Positions 8,070-16,851 of a DNA stretch of 64,000 bases are shown here, piece after piece. The stretch's first letter is position 1; each line of letters starts with the position of its first letter. Source of the DNA: an uncultured Eubacteriales bacterium. Its GTDB lineage: Bacteria; Bacillota; Clostridia; Oscillospirales; Acutalibacteraceae. The notes under the pieces were generated by a model that saw only the letters and a list, made by a program, of their open reading frames with translations, searched no databases and was not told the DNA's origin. Both the position numbers and the translations under genes were made by a program. The stretch lies in NCBI GenBank assembly GCA_934464585.1, contig CAKSJY010000006.1, positions 1 to 64,000 on the forward strand, in the 5' to 3' direction.

Positions 8070-10020
8070 TTAAGAATTTTTAAGTGTTACGGTCACACTA
8101 CCGACTGTTGTAGGTGTTTCGATATCAGTTCCGGCTTTGGAGTTCGGTATACCTTCTATACCTAGTTTTACTGTCTTTTGGCTGGTAGCCGGTGTAGCTG
8201 CTGTGTATACAGCTAGTGGTACTGTGTTTGTAGTGGTATCTAATGCGGGTTCATCTGCTACATTTGGATCTGCAAAGGTTCCCTTTGTACCGGGCTCACC
8301 ATCACTTGGTGACTTAAACTCATCATTAGCGTTGAAGTTAAACTCTACCTTACACGGTGTTGCCGAGCCATTTTTTACTACGATTTGGTCACCACCATCG
8401 ACAGCTTCCCATGTTCCAACCCACTTCGATTCATCTACATTCCACTCTGCGTTGTATGTATATTGTGGGGCGCTCCACTCTACATCTAGCCTATAAGTAT
8501 TTACAAACTGTCCTGCACCGGTTACGTCTCTGCTGCCTTCGCCTAAAGCTAATAGGCTATCTATATCCGGTAATATTATATAACCAATCGTTGTAGATTT
8601 TGTAAAGGTCAATACATTATCGGTTCCTGCAGCGTCTCCTAAACCTAGCTGGCCTTTGTCATTCTGTCCTACACCATATAGACTGGTTGTTGTATTCTTT
8701 CCGCAGATTGACACGGTGTTAGACCATCCACAAGCTATCTGCGTTGCTCCGGTCATATTGGAACTTTGTACAAATACTGGACTATTTGTTGTACTATTAT
8801 CGCCGAGCTGACCATTACCATTATCTCCACTCTGCCAAACTGTACCATTATCGAGAAGTACTGCGGTGTGACAATCTCCACACGCTATCTGCGTTGCTTC
8901 GGTTATTGGTTCTGTATTACTACTATCTGGACTTTCTACTCTATTCCCGTCCTTCGATTTATAACTTTTTACGAATACTTTACTGTATCCACTTACACTC
9001 GTATTACCAAGCTGACCCTTATTGTTATTCCCACACTGCCAAATTTCTCCATTAATTATTATTGCAGTGTGTTGGTACCCAGGCCATATCTTCGTCGCTC
9101 CGGTTACGGCTTCTGTGTTGTCACCACTGGGGCTTGCTACATAATTTCCATCCTTCGACTTATAACTCTTTACAAATACTTTACTGTGGTCATTTATAGA
9201 ATCTGACTTTATACTCGTATTACCAAGACTACCACAGTAATTATTTCCACACTGCCAAACTTCTCCATTAACGATTACCGCAGTGCGACCATTTATACAA
9301 GCTATCTGCGTTACCCCGGTTATTGGTTCTGTATTACTACTATCTGGACTTTCTACACTATTTCCATCCTTCAACTTATAACTTTGTACAAATACTGAAC
9401 TATCTGTTTTACTATTATTGCCGAGCTGACCATCATCATTATCTCCACACTGCCAAACCTCTCCATTAATGATTACCGCAGTGTGATAACCTCCGCACGC
9501 TATTTGTGTTGCTCCAGTTATTGCTTCGACATTGGCACTATCGCCGTCGGTTACTATCGAATCTTTATCTATAAAGTCACCTGTCTTAGATTTATAACTT
9601 TTTACGAATACTGTACTGTCACGACTCACACTCGTATTGCCGAGCTGACCATCACCATTACCTCCACACTGCCAAACTTCTCCGTTACTGCGGATTATTG
9701 CGGTGTTATTCTGTCCACACGCTACATCTGTGGCGTCCTTTATTGGCCCATCAGCATCTACACATTGAGTAAAGGTGGAGGTTTTTCCCACCATAGATAA
9801 AACAGCATTACCAACTCCAAGCTGGCTGGCATCGTTATAACCTGTCGCCCAAACAGTACCATCTGACTTTAGGACAACGGTTTGATATTTACTCGCTGCA
9901 ACCTTAGGCGTTACGGTACCCCCCCGCTGCATTTGAGGCTATAAAGGAGGCAGGAACCGCGGCGGCACAAAGCATAACGCTGAGCGCTACTGAAACAAAT
10001 TTTTTAAACGTCTTTTTCAT
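8070..10020 (-). CDS. Secreted RCC1-repeat (seven-bladed propeller) protein, copy 1, out of frame at a G7 tract
   Basis: The ATG at 10018-10020 follows AGGAGG and encodes a Sec signal peptide (MKKTFKKFVSVALSVML, ending SNA). The frame then hits seven Gs (C run at 9919-9925) and stops at a TAA about ten bases later. The propeller frame continues on the other side from 9932 to 8070. Loss of one G, or gain of two, restores a protein of about 650 residues. The body has seven RCC1 units of the type IACGGYHTAVIINGEVWQCG plus DGQLGN, linked by VKSYKSK-type inserts, then a C-terminal domain (YTYNAEWNVDESKWVGTWEA) shared with the paralogs. RCC1 propellers bind proteins, nucleotides or surfaces; the role here is unknown. 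The next start in the propeller frame (9932) has no ribosome site, so the gene is probably OFF in this state. Confidence 0.8.
9919..9925 (-). repeat. G7 homopolymer at the signal-peptide junction of RCC1 copy 1
   Basis: Seven Cs on the plus strand, read as GCAGC-G7-TACC in the gene. Intact copy 3 has GCAGCTACC at the same codons. Six or nine Gs would give an open frame. Confidence 0.9.
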
Positions 10021-10308
10021 AACTTATTCCTCCTATTCTTAAATAAAACTTAAATATTAAAATACACGACTAAGCTATTAATTTTAACGCATAAGCAGTT
10101 GCTTAGATAGCTGCTATGCCTATATATAAAAAGCCCGATCTGATTCCTTTGAAGTGCATCCCCTCAAAAGCCGATCGGTTCTAAATTTAAACTATTGGGG
10201 GATTTTTCACACTAATATCTTCCTCTGACATTCGTTTTATAACATCACCACACTTTATTCAACCTACAGGAAGAATAATATAGACAATATTAACTATATC
10301 TTTCCTGT
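10021..10308 (-). ncRNA. Structured leader RNA of RCC1 copy 1 with internal terminator
   Basis: From the predicted start of transcription to the start codon the RNA contains a first hairpin ACAGGAA...TTCCTGT (10266-10308), an intrinsic terminator CCGATC...GATCGG followed by CTTTTT (10128-10178), and a third hairpin GCATAGCAG / CTGCTTATGC just before the ribosome site. All three elements recur in the leaders of copies 2 and 3. The terminator upstream of the start codon implies control by attenuation. The class is not one I recognise. Confidence 0.6.
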
Positions 10309-10314
10309 GATTAT

Positions 10315-10343
10315 AGGATAACACTTACAAAACGAATTGTCAA
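10315..10343 (-). promoter_or_regulatory. Promoter of RCC1 copy 1
   Basis: TTGACA (10338-10343) and TATCCT (10315-10320) with a 17-base spacer on the minus strand; identical elements and spacing are found at copies 2 and 3. Confidence 0.8.
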
Positions 10344-10598
10344 GTATTTTGTAGAATTTTTTTAACAAAAATTATATATTGTACTAAACCCTAGTATACA
10401 TAAAGGTTTTGGCGTATTTTTAGTTCTAATTTTGGTTAAATCCATTGAGTTTTGTTGTGAAAGATATCCACATTTGAATCTACTTTACAATTGTCTTAAT
10501 TTCTACATCGGTAATTGTCCTTAAAAGAGCAAAAAATGAGGTTTTTTGTCGGTTATATGTACACATAATTTTTAATGCAAAAGAAAGGATGATTACAA
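10344..10598. other. Intergenic region between RCC1 cassette 1 and the endolysin gene
   Basis: Up to about 10472 the sequence is the conserved upstream block of the RCC1 cassette. The rest should hold the endolysin promoter, but I see no clear -35/-10 pair. Confidence 0.5.
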
Positions 10599-11543
10599 AT
10601 GTTTAAAGGAATTGATGTCTCCCAATGGCAAGGAGAAATTGACTGGGACGCCGTAAAATCCGGCGGGATCGATTTTGCGATAATTCGCACAGGTTTTGGC
10701 AGAAATGAACCAAATCAAATTGACCCGTACTTCAAAAAAAATCTAGATAATGCCAAAAAAACAGGTATAAAAGTAGGTGTATACCACTATTCATACGCTG
10801 AAAGCCCCGAAGATGCAGCAGAAGAAGCTAAGTTTTGCTTATCTATCTTAGATGGAGCAAAACTGGATTTGCCTATTTATTTCGACATCGAAGATGCCTC
10901 TATATCAGACAAGCACAACCGAGACATACGAACGCAAATGTGCATAAGTTTTTGCAAAGAAATCGAAAAATCAGGGTATTGGGCTGGAATCTACGCAAAC
11001 AAAAATTGGTTCGATAACTACTTGGATTACGATTTACTTAAGTCAAAATATACCATTTGGCTTGCACACTACGGTATAGATAGTCCCTCGCTTGACTGTG
11101 ACGTTTGGCAATATCGTTCCAACGGGACAATCCCTGGAATTGCCGGTAACGTCGATATGGACTATATGTACAGGGATTTAATTTCTGAAATACAAGGCAT
11201 TAATACTACCAACACTGAAAGCGAAACGCAGTATACTACATACACCGTTGTATCCGGTGATACACTAAGTTCCATCGCTTCTAAATATGGTACAACGTTC
11301 CAGTCATTAGCGCAAATAAATACAATTAAAGACCCAAATCTGATATACACAGGTCAATGCCTTAAAGTTCCCAAAACAACTACCTCAAACACCACTATAT
11401 ATACAGTAAAAAGTGGTGACAGTCTTTGGGATATCTCAGAAAAACTACTTGGCAGCGGTACAAGATACAATGAAATTAAGTCCTTAAACGGACTTTCTAG
11501 CGACACAATATACCCAGGCCAAATACTAAAAATCCCAAACTAA
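10599..11543 (+). CDS. GH25 lysozyme (endolysin) with two C-terminal LysM domains
   Basis: A 314-residue muramidase cutting the MurNAc-GlcNAc bond of peptidoglycan. The GH25 domain spans ~1-200: [13 protein letters not shown] with Asp6, [15 protein letters not shown], catalytic pair in YFDIED (Asp96/Glu98), and [14 protein letters not shown]. Two LysM peptidoglycan-binding modules follow (about 214-258, [17 protein letters not shown]; 267-313, [16 protein letters not shown]), each ending in PGQ/GQCLKVP-like motifs. There is no signal peptide, as in phage endolysins that reach the wall through a holin; a holin-like gene starts 15 bases downstream. The start follows GAAAGGATG-type spacing. The pair may be a prophage or tailocin lysis remnant or a domesticated lysis module. 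Confidence 0.92.
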   Translation: MFKGIDVSQWQGEIDWDAVKSGGIDFAIIRTGFGRNEPNQIDPYFKKNLDNAKKTGIKVGVYHYSYAESPEDAAEEAKFCLSILDGAKLDLPIYFDIEDASISDKHNRDIRTQMCISFCKEIEKSGYWAGIYANKNWFDNYLDYDLLKSKYTIWLAHYGIDSPSLDCDVWQYRSNGTIPGIAGNVDMDYMYRDLISEIQGINTTNTESETQYTTYTVVSGDTLSSIASKYGTTFQSLAQINTIKDPNLIYTGQCLKVPKTTTSNTTIYTVKSGDSLWDISEKLLGSGTRYNEIKSLNGLSSDTIYPGQILKIPN

Positions 11544-11558
11544 GGAGAAAAAAATACT

Positions 11559-11969
11559 ATGTACATAATAGAAGCAAGCCTAAACTGGCTCAAATCGAAT
11601 CCTCTTATGATTTGTCTTATAGATTTAATTACTATCGATATAATCCTAGGATCTTCAAAAGCTATATTAGAAAAGAAATTCAATTCAAGCATTGGTAAAA
11701 AGGGGATTATTATCAAAATCACAATGATACTTGTCGCTATATGTAGTGTAGGTATTGACTACATGCTAAATATAAATTTTTTATTTCTATTACCTGACGA
11801 AGTCAAGTCTATGTTAAACATCGGTGAACCCGGACTTTGCGAGATAATCATATTACTTCTTATCCTATATGAACTTACTAGTATATGTAAAAACTGGTCA
11901 GCATTAGGACTCCCCGGAGCTCAAAAATTAAAAAGATTTCTTCAAAAATTCTCAAACGAAATGAAATAA
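11559..11969 (+). CDS. Phage holin, TcdE/phi-Cp1 holin family
   Basis: A 136-residue protein with three to four hydrophobic segments: one near 16-32 (NPLMICLIDLITIDIILG), the segment MILVAICSVGIDYML, and a C-terminal span followed by TSICKNWSALGLPGAQKL and a lysine-rich tail. The segment order and the NW..LGLP motif fit the toxin-secretion/phage lysis holin family. It follows the endolysin with a good AAGGAG site, so the two form a lysis pair: the holin opens the membrane and the endolysin reaches the wall. Confidence 0.82.
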   Translation: MYIIEASLNWLKSNPLMICLIDLITIDIILGSSKAILEKKFNSSIGKKGIIIKITMILVAICSVGIDYMLNINFLFLLPDEVKSMLNIGEPGLCEIIILLLILYELTSICKNWSALGLPGAQKLKRFLQKFSNEMK

Positions 11970-12102
11970 ACACATCATTAATTTTTTATATTAAAAGCAA
12001 TTTATTGAATAAATTAAGGTATAAATGTCCAATATATCGGCATATATATTTTAATAAATGAGAAGGATATCATCATATCCTTTGAGAAAGGATTGCTTTA
12101 AT

Positions 12103-12360
12103 ATGGAATTTGTTACTAAAGTCATAAAACAGGTTGAAGAAAAGTATGTTAAGCAAAATCAAAAAAAAGAGGAAAATCGTATTCTAAATGAAATATCCGA
12201 TGTATGCAAAAAGCTACGATGCACCGACAGATGGTTTAATATGGAAGCTGATCAAGATCTAATCGAAGCTTGTATATATCAACGAGAAGAACTCTTAGCA
12301 AGATATCGGTATTTAATGCGTGTCGCAAAAGAGGCCGACACCTATTCGTCATCTCTTTAA
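12103..12360 (+). CDS. YaaL-like protein (DUF2508)
   Basis: An 85-residue protein from the ATG at 12103, behind GAAAGGATT; the earlier in-frame ATG at 12058 has no ribosome site. It is helical and charged, with LNEISDVCKKLRCTDRWFNMEADQDLIEACIYQREELLARYRYL, shown here only in parts: the W/F-N-E-DQDLIEA-IYQ-EEL-ARYRYL pattern is that of DUF2508 (B. subtilis YaaL). Immediately downstream is a bofA-like gene, as in the B. subtilis recR-yaaL-bofA order; here recR is elsewhere (31 kb). Function unknown. Confidence 0.8.
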   Translation: MEFVTKVIKQVEEKYVKQNQKKEENRILNEISDVCKKLRCTDRWFNMEADQDLIEACIYQREELLARYRYLMRVAKEADTYSSSL

Positions 12361-12403
12361 TCAAGAATATTGCAAAACTCATCAATACAGGGAGATAATA
12401 TAA

Positions 12404-12670
12404 ATGTCACCAATGTGGTTAACAGCTACTATTTCAGCCGCCATCCTATTAATATTAATAATTATTCAAATATGCGCAAGGTCAAAACGCCCTATAAGGC
12501 AGACATTTAGCGGAATATTTATGGGGGTCGGAACTTTAGCACTTGTAAATATATCCGGAATGTTTACGGGGGTAACTTTACCGGTAAGCCTACTAAGTTT
12601 GGGTATATCTGCCGTATCCGGCATACCGGGAGTTACAATGCTTTTAATATTAAAAATGATAGCCAACTAA
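12404..12670 (+). CDS. BofA-like sporulation membrane protein
   Basis: An 88-residue protein with two membrane spans: residues ~5-25, and a C-terminal span around LPVSLLSLGISAVSGIPGVTM. The motif (L)P(V/I)(N/S)xxxxxxSxxxGIPGVxxL is the BofA hallmark. In B. subtilis BofA restrains the SpoIVFB protease that activates sigma-K; in many Clostridia the partner set differs, so its exact role is inferred. It lies 43 bases after the YaaL-like gene and is followed by a strong terminator. Confidence 0.82.
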   Translation: MSPMWLTATISAAILLILIIIQICARSKRPIRQTFSGIFMGVGTLALVNISGMFTGVTLPVSLLSLGISAVSGIPGVTMLLILKMIAN

Positions 12671-12686
12671 ATTTAAGTTAAACAAA

Positions 12687-12725
12687 AAATATCCATGTTG
12701 CATTTAGCGTAACATGGATATTTTT
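12687..12725. terminator. Bidirectional rho-independent terminator
   Basis: AAATATCCATGTT pairs with AACATGGATATTT; it serves the convergent bofA-like and amino acid ABC transporter genes. Confidence 0.92.
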
Positions 12726-12729
12726 ATTA

Positions 12730-13464
12730 TTATAAAACTTTTGACAAAAATTCTTTTAATCTTGGATGCTTAGGATGTGAAAAGAATTCTTCCGGTGCTT
12801 CATCTTCCATAACTTGGCCTTTGTTTATAAAGAGTACTCTTGTAGCAACCTCTTTAGCAAAACCCATTTCATGAGTTACAACTACCATCGTCATTCCGTC
12901 GTCTGCAAGCTCTTTCATTACACCAAGTACCTCTCCAACCATTTCCGGATCCAATGCCGACGTAGGTTCATCAAACAACATAACCTTAGGTTCCATCGCA
13001 AGAGCTCGCACAATCGCTATCCTTTGTTTTTGACCACCGGAAAGTTGTATTGGATAGGCATCTGCTTTATTATTAAGACCAACCCTTTTTAGCAGTTCAA
13101 AGGCCTTTTCCTTCGCATCTTTTTCCGACATCAGTTTAAGATTAACCGGTGCTAAAGTTATATTTTCAAGTACTGTTAAATGCGGAAATAAATTAAAGTG
13201 CTGGAAAACCATACCCATATGCATACGAACTTTATTTATATCGCATTTAGGATCTGTTATATCCATACCGTCAAATATAATTTGACCTGAAGAAGGTTCT
13301 TCCAATCTATTTAAACATCTTAAAAATGTACTTTTACCTGAACCAGATGGACCAACTACAGCTATTTTTTCTCCCTTTTTTATATGCTGTGTGATTCCAT
13401 TTATTACAGTAACTTCACCATTTAAAGTATTAAAACTTTTTTTCAAATCATTAACGTATATCAC
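12730..13464 (-). CDS. Polar amino acid ABC transporter, ATP-binding protein
   Basis: A 244-residue ATPase of the GlnQ/HisP type, starting at a GTG (13462-13464) placed behind AAAGGAGG inside the permease 3' end; more upstream frame is open but overlaps the permease. Walker [12 protein letters not shown]-loop [13 protein letters not shown], signature [16 protein letters not shown], Walker [15 protein letters not shown] and switch [13 protein letters not shown] are all intact. It powers import with the permease and lipoprotein encoded upstream. The substrate is a polar amino acid such as glutamine, cystine or arginine. Confidence 0.94.
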   Translation of the reverse strand: MIYVNDLKKSFNTLNGEVTVINGITQHIKKGEKIAVVGPSGSGKSTFLRCLNRLEEPSSGQIIFDGMDITDPKCDINKVRMHMGMVFQHFNLFPHLTVLENITLAPVNLKLMSEKDAKEKAFELLKRVGLNNKADAYPIQLSGGQKQRIAIVRALAMEPKVMLFDEPTSALDPEMVGEVLGVMKELADDGMTMVVVTHEMGFAKEVATRVLFINKGQVMEDEAPEEFFSHPKHPRLKEFLSKVL

Positions 13465-14152
13465 TTTTACGTAGCCTCCTTTCAAGCTTAGAAAGCAATG
13501 ATGATAATCCCACAACGAATACCAAATATATTGCCGCTACAGTAAATAGTGGAATTAGTGCTTCGTATGTCTGACTACGTATAACATCCCCCGCCTTTGA
13601 CAAGTCCATAATTCCTATAAATCCAGCAACAGATGTTTCCTTTAATAAAGTAATAAATTCGTTTCCAAGTGCGGGAATTATGTTTTTAAGTGCTTGAGGA
13701 AATATTATTTTAAACATTGTCGTTTTATAAGGAAGCCCCAAAGATCTTCCCGCTTCCATTTGACCTTTATCTACTGATAAAATACCTGCTCTTACTATTT
13801 CAGCTATATATGCACCTGAATTTATTCCAAAAGCGAATATTGCCGTTGTAATTTTATCGACTCCCGACGAACCTAAAATTATATAATACATAATAAATAA
13901 CTGTACTACAGCAGGTGTTCCCCTTATTACAGTTAAGTATAAATTCGCAATAATTTCAAAAAATTTAAGTTTTTTATTATTAACACTTGCAAACTTAACT
14001 AGTGCAACAGAAACACCGATAACTATACCGATTATAACAGCAAAGGCTGTTATTTCTAAAGTTGTGCCCAAACCTTGCAATATATACATATATCTATCTT
14101 TATATATCAAGTTATAATATATTTGATCCCATATAGAATACAAAAAGTCCAT
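13451..14152 (-). CDS. Polar amino acid ABC transporter, permease
   Basis: A 233-residue inner-membrane permease of the HisM/GlnP type with about five spans. The family patterns [32 protein letters not shown] and the EAA loop [21 protein letters not shown], where the ATPase docks, are visible. It lies between the binding protein and the ATPase genes and overlaps the latter by 14 bases. Confidence 0.94.
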   Translation of the reverse strand: MDFLYSIWDQIYYNLIYKDRYMYILQGLGTTLEITAFAVIIGIVIGVSVALVKFASVNNKKLKFFEIIANLYLTVIRGTPAVVQLFIMYYIILGSSGVDKITTAIFAFGINSGAYIAEIVRAGILSVDKGQMEAGRSLGLPYKTTMFKIIFPQALKNIIPALGNEFITLLKETSVAGFIGIMDLSKAGDVIRSQTYEALIPLFTVAAIYLVFVVGLSSLLSKLERRLRKSDIR

Positions 14153-14186
14153 TTAATACTCCCTATCCAATCTTTATAAAATACTA

Positions 14187-14954
14187 TTACTCTGTTAAAT
14201 ATTTTCCAATAATCTCATCAAGTTTTCCGTTTCGTTGCAGTTTTGTAATTGTCGAATTTATAGAGTCTAAAAGCTGTTCATTCTGTTTATTTACGCAAAG
14301 CATATATTCTTCTGTAGTTAATGGTTCGTCTAATTTTTTTACAGTATCTTTATTTCTTTCAACCAGCTTATTAGCGGGAAAATCGTCAACAACAACTGCA
14401 TCTATTTTGCCATTAATCAAATCAGAAACAGCATCAACTGATTTATTATATCTTATAACATTTGATGATTTCAAATTTTCAGTACAGTAAGTGTCGCTTG
14501 TTGTTCCGAGTTGAACCCCTATAGATTTAGAATATATATCGCTTGCACTATTAATATCGCTGTCTAATCTTACTATAATCGCTTGAGAAGCATTAAAATA
14601 CGGCACAGAAAAGCTTACATTCCTTGCCTTATCAATATCATAACTCATTCCTGCAGCAACAAAGTCACACTTATTAGCTTTTAGTTCAAAAATTAATGCA
14701 TCAAATGAAACATCGTTAACAACCAAATCAATACCCAAATCATCAGCAATAGCCTTAGAAATATCTATGTCGATACCAACTATTTCGTTTCCGTCTCTAT
14801 ATTCAAAAGGTTCAAACTCAGAATTAGTCGTCATAATTATATATCCACGCTGTTTTATTTCATCAATCGAAACAGGCTTAGAGGAACACCCCGATAAGAC
14901 CAAAGAAAATGCAAACACAAAAACCACCATATAAATAATTTTCTTAATTTTCAT
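14187..14954 (-). CDS. Polar amino acid ABC transporter, substrate-binding lipoprotein
   Basis: A 255-residue lipoprotein: charged N-terminus, hydrophobic core and lipobox LVLSGC with Cys23 as the lipid anchor. The solute-binding protein family 3 signature is present in GYIIMTTNSEFEPFEYRDG and VGIDIDISKAIADDLG; GVQLGTTSDTYC and AVVVDDFPA mark the second lobe. First gene of the three-gene transporter operon, 34 bases before the permease. The particular amino acid is not certain. Confidence 0.94.
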   Translation of the reverse strand: MKIKKIIYMVVFVFAFSLVLSGCSSKPVSIDEIKQRGYIIMTTNSEFEPFEYRDGNEIVGIDIDISKAIADDLGIDLVVNDVSFDALIFELKANKCDFVAAGMSYDIDKARNVSFSVPYFNASQAIIVRLDSDINSASDIYSKSIGVQLGTTSDTYCTENLKSSNVIRYNKSVDAVSDLINGKIDAVVVDDFPANKLVERNKDTVKKLDEPLTTEEYMLCVNKQNEQLLDSINSTITKLQRNGKLDEIIGKYLTE

Positions 14955-14983
14955 GTGTTCCCTCCAACATAGTTAGTCTTTAT

Positions 14984-15012
14984 ATTATACCGTATATTAA
15001 TAAATAAAACAA
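14984..15012 (-). promoter_or_regulatory. Promoter of the amino acid transporter operon
   Basis: TTGTTT (15007-15012) and TATAAT (14984-14989), 17-base spacer, about 30 bases before the lipoprotein start. Confidence 0.75.
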
Positions 15013-15124
15013 GAAAAACGAAAATAAACATCATTTTCAACAAATACATATATATTTCTAAACGTTTTAATATTGTCAAGTTGCTATAGTAAACATATAT
15101 AGGTTGTCCATTAAAGCTATAAAT

Positions 15125-15153
15125 TTGACTTTTTCCAATTATAGTAATATCAT
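15125..15153 (+). promoter_or_regulatory. Promoter of the FHA-SEDS / PBP operon
   Basis: TTGACT (15125-15130) and TATCAT (15148-15153) with a 17-base spacer, about 48 bases before the TTG start. Confidence 0.7.
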
Positions 15154-15200
15154 TTTTAATAGTATGTTAAATTAAACTTTTATGGAAAAGAGGGCAGGTT

Positions 15201-16847
15201 TTGAACCCAACAATAATTATAACAATAAATTTTATAATCAGAATAATATTAGCATTATTATCCATTCTCATTGTATATAGATGCTTTTCTTCTATGTTAA
15301 GAAGTATACGCGGTAATAACCCACTTATTATGTTATATAACAAACTTACTAAAAAGGAAATTCCCATTATGTATTGGGAAAACTCTATAGGCAGAAGTAA
15401 GAACTCAGATATCGTACTTTCAGATCCTACTGTGTCAAGAGACCATGCTGTTCTTCTTAGACGTGAAGAAGGTTGGATTATTAGTGATACAAATTCCAAA
15501 TCTGGAGTGTATGTAAACAATCACAAAATATCAGACCGCAAACAGGTATATATAAATGATACTATAAAGGTAGGAACAACTGAACTTGTTTTGCAAAAAT
15601 ATATTGGAAATCAATTTAAAGGTAAAGAAAAAGTAAGGAAGACCATATCGCAAGGCATCCTACTTTTTTTAGTAACTATATTTATTGCTCTAGAAGCGAC
15701 CGAATTGTTTTTATGTGATCTTTCTTACAATTACGAAGCATTTATACCATTCTCTATATTGATAGTTATTGCATGGTCATTTTATTTAATAAACAAATAT
15801 ATATTTAGACGCATAAACTTTGAGCTTGAAACCTTAGCTATATTTTTATCCTCAATAGGGATTGGGATAATTTCCAGTGAAGACATCCAAGAAACCTATA
15901 TTCAACTTGCAGCAGTTTTCCTTGGTGTTATCACCTTCTACTTTATCATTTGGTTCATTGAAAAACCGGACAGGGTAATGAAATGGCGTTTGGCTATATC
16001 TATTATCGCGATATTACTCTTCGCATTAAATTTAACACTTGGTACTGTCCATAATGGAGCTCAAAACTGGATTCAAATTGGTCCAATATCAGTTCAGCCC
16101 TCTGAATTTGTTAAGATAGCATTTATATTCGTCGGGGCCTCAACTTTAGATAAATTGCAAACCGGTAAAAACTTAACTGAGTTTATTGTATTTTCAGCAA
16201 TATGTATTGGTGCTCTATTCTTAATGGGCGATTTTGGTACTGCTTGCATATTCTTTATAACATTCTTGATAATATCCTTTATGCGTTCCGGTGATATAAG
16301 AACAATAATCCTAATTTGTGCTGCTGCAGCATTGGGAGCATTTATGATCTTAAAATTCAAGCCATATGTAGCAAACAGATTCGCAGCTTGGGGCCATGTA
16401 TGGGACTATGCTGACACTTTAGGATATCAACAAACAAGAGTTCTTACATATTCAGCAAGTGGTGGATTGTTCGGGCTTGGGCTTGGTAATGGTAATTTAA
16501 AGTATGTATTCGCCTCCACAAGTGACTTAGCCTTTGGTATGGTATGTGAAGAACTTGGGCTTATAATCGCATTTGTTGCAGCCTTAACTATTGTTGGATT
16601 TTTAATGTATACAAGAAAAGCTAGCACCAAAAGTCGGTCTACATTTTATTATATTGCGGCCTGCTCTGCAGCAGGATTACTTGTATTCCAAGCATGCTTA
16701 AATATATTCGGTGCAACTGATGTTTTACCGTTAACCGGTGTAACACTTCCATTTATAAGCATGGGCGGATCCAGCATGATTTCCGTGTGGGGATTACTTG
16801 CATTTATAAAAGTGTCCGACGAAAGAACATATGCAGCCAGGAGGTAA
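15201..16847 (+). CDS. FHA domain fused to SEDS-family peptidoglycan glycosyltransferase (FtsW/RodA type)
   Basis: A 548-residue protein with a TTG start behind AGAGGG. Residues ~5-27 form one membrane span, then a cytoplasmic FHA domain (~55-132: NSIGRSKNSDIVL, TVSRDHAVL, SKSGVYVNN), then about ten spans of the SEDS fold (~150-545) with FIIWFIEKPDR, QIGPISVQPSEFVKIAF, LMGDFGTA, YQQTRVL and PLTGVTLPFISMGGSS. SEDS proteins polymerise lipid II; FHA domains bind phosphothreonine, so activity may respond to a Ser/Thr kinase. The matching class B penicillin-binding protein starts four bases after its stop, forming the usual polymerase-transpeptidase pair. Division, elongation or sporulation use cannot be decided. 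Confidence 0.93.
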   Translation: MNPTIIITINFIIRIILALLSILIVYRCFSSMLRSIRGNNPLIMLYNKLTKKEIPIMYWENSIGRSKNSDIVLSDPTVSRDHAVLLRREEGWIISDTNSKSGVYVNNHKISDRKQVYINDTIKVGTTELVLQKYIGNQFKGKEKVRKTISQGILLFLVTIFIALEATELFLCDLSYNYEAFIPFSILIVIAWSFYLINKYIFRRINFELETLAIFLSSIGIGIISSEDIQETYIQLAAVFLGVITFYFIIWFIEKPDRVMKWRLAISIIAILLFALNLTLGTVHNGAQNWIQIGPISVQPSEFVKIAFIFVGASTLDKLQTGKNLTEFIVFSAICIGALFLMGDFGTACIFFITFLIISFMRSGDIRTIILICAAAALGAFMILKFKPYVANRFAAWGHVWDYADTLGYQQTRVLTYSASGGLFGLGLGNGNLKYVFASTSDLAFGMVCEELGLIIAFVAALTIVGFLMYTRKASTKSRSTFYYIAACSAAGLLVFQACLNIFGATDVLPLTGVTLPFISMGGSSMISVWGLLAFIKVSDERTYAARR

Positions 16848-16851
16848 ATAG

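Larger units (their letters stand above)
8001..10472 (-). repeat. RCC1 cassette, copy 1
   Basis: Dispersed repeat unit of about 2.5 kb consisting of conserved upstream block, promoter, structured leader, gene and terminator. The same unit occurs at 18282-20776 and 47682-50211. The upstream similarity ends near GTTTTGTTGTGAAA; beyond that the three flanks differ. Confidence 0.85.

Noticed and set aside
8137..9800. Long plus-strand open frames inside RCC1 copy 1 (and similar ones in copies 2 and 3)
   Set aside because: They are antisense to the repeats, low-complexity in composition, lack ribosome sites and recur only because the repeated codons avoid stops on the other strand.
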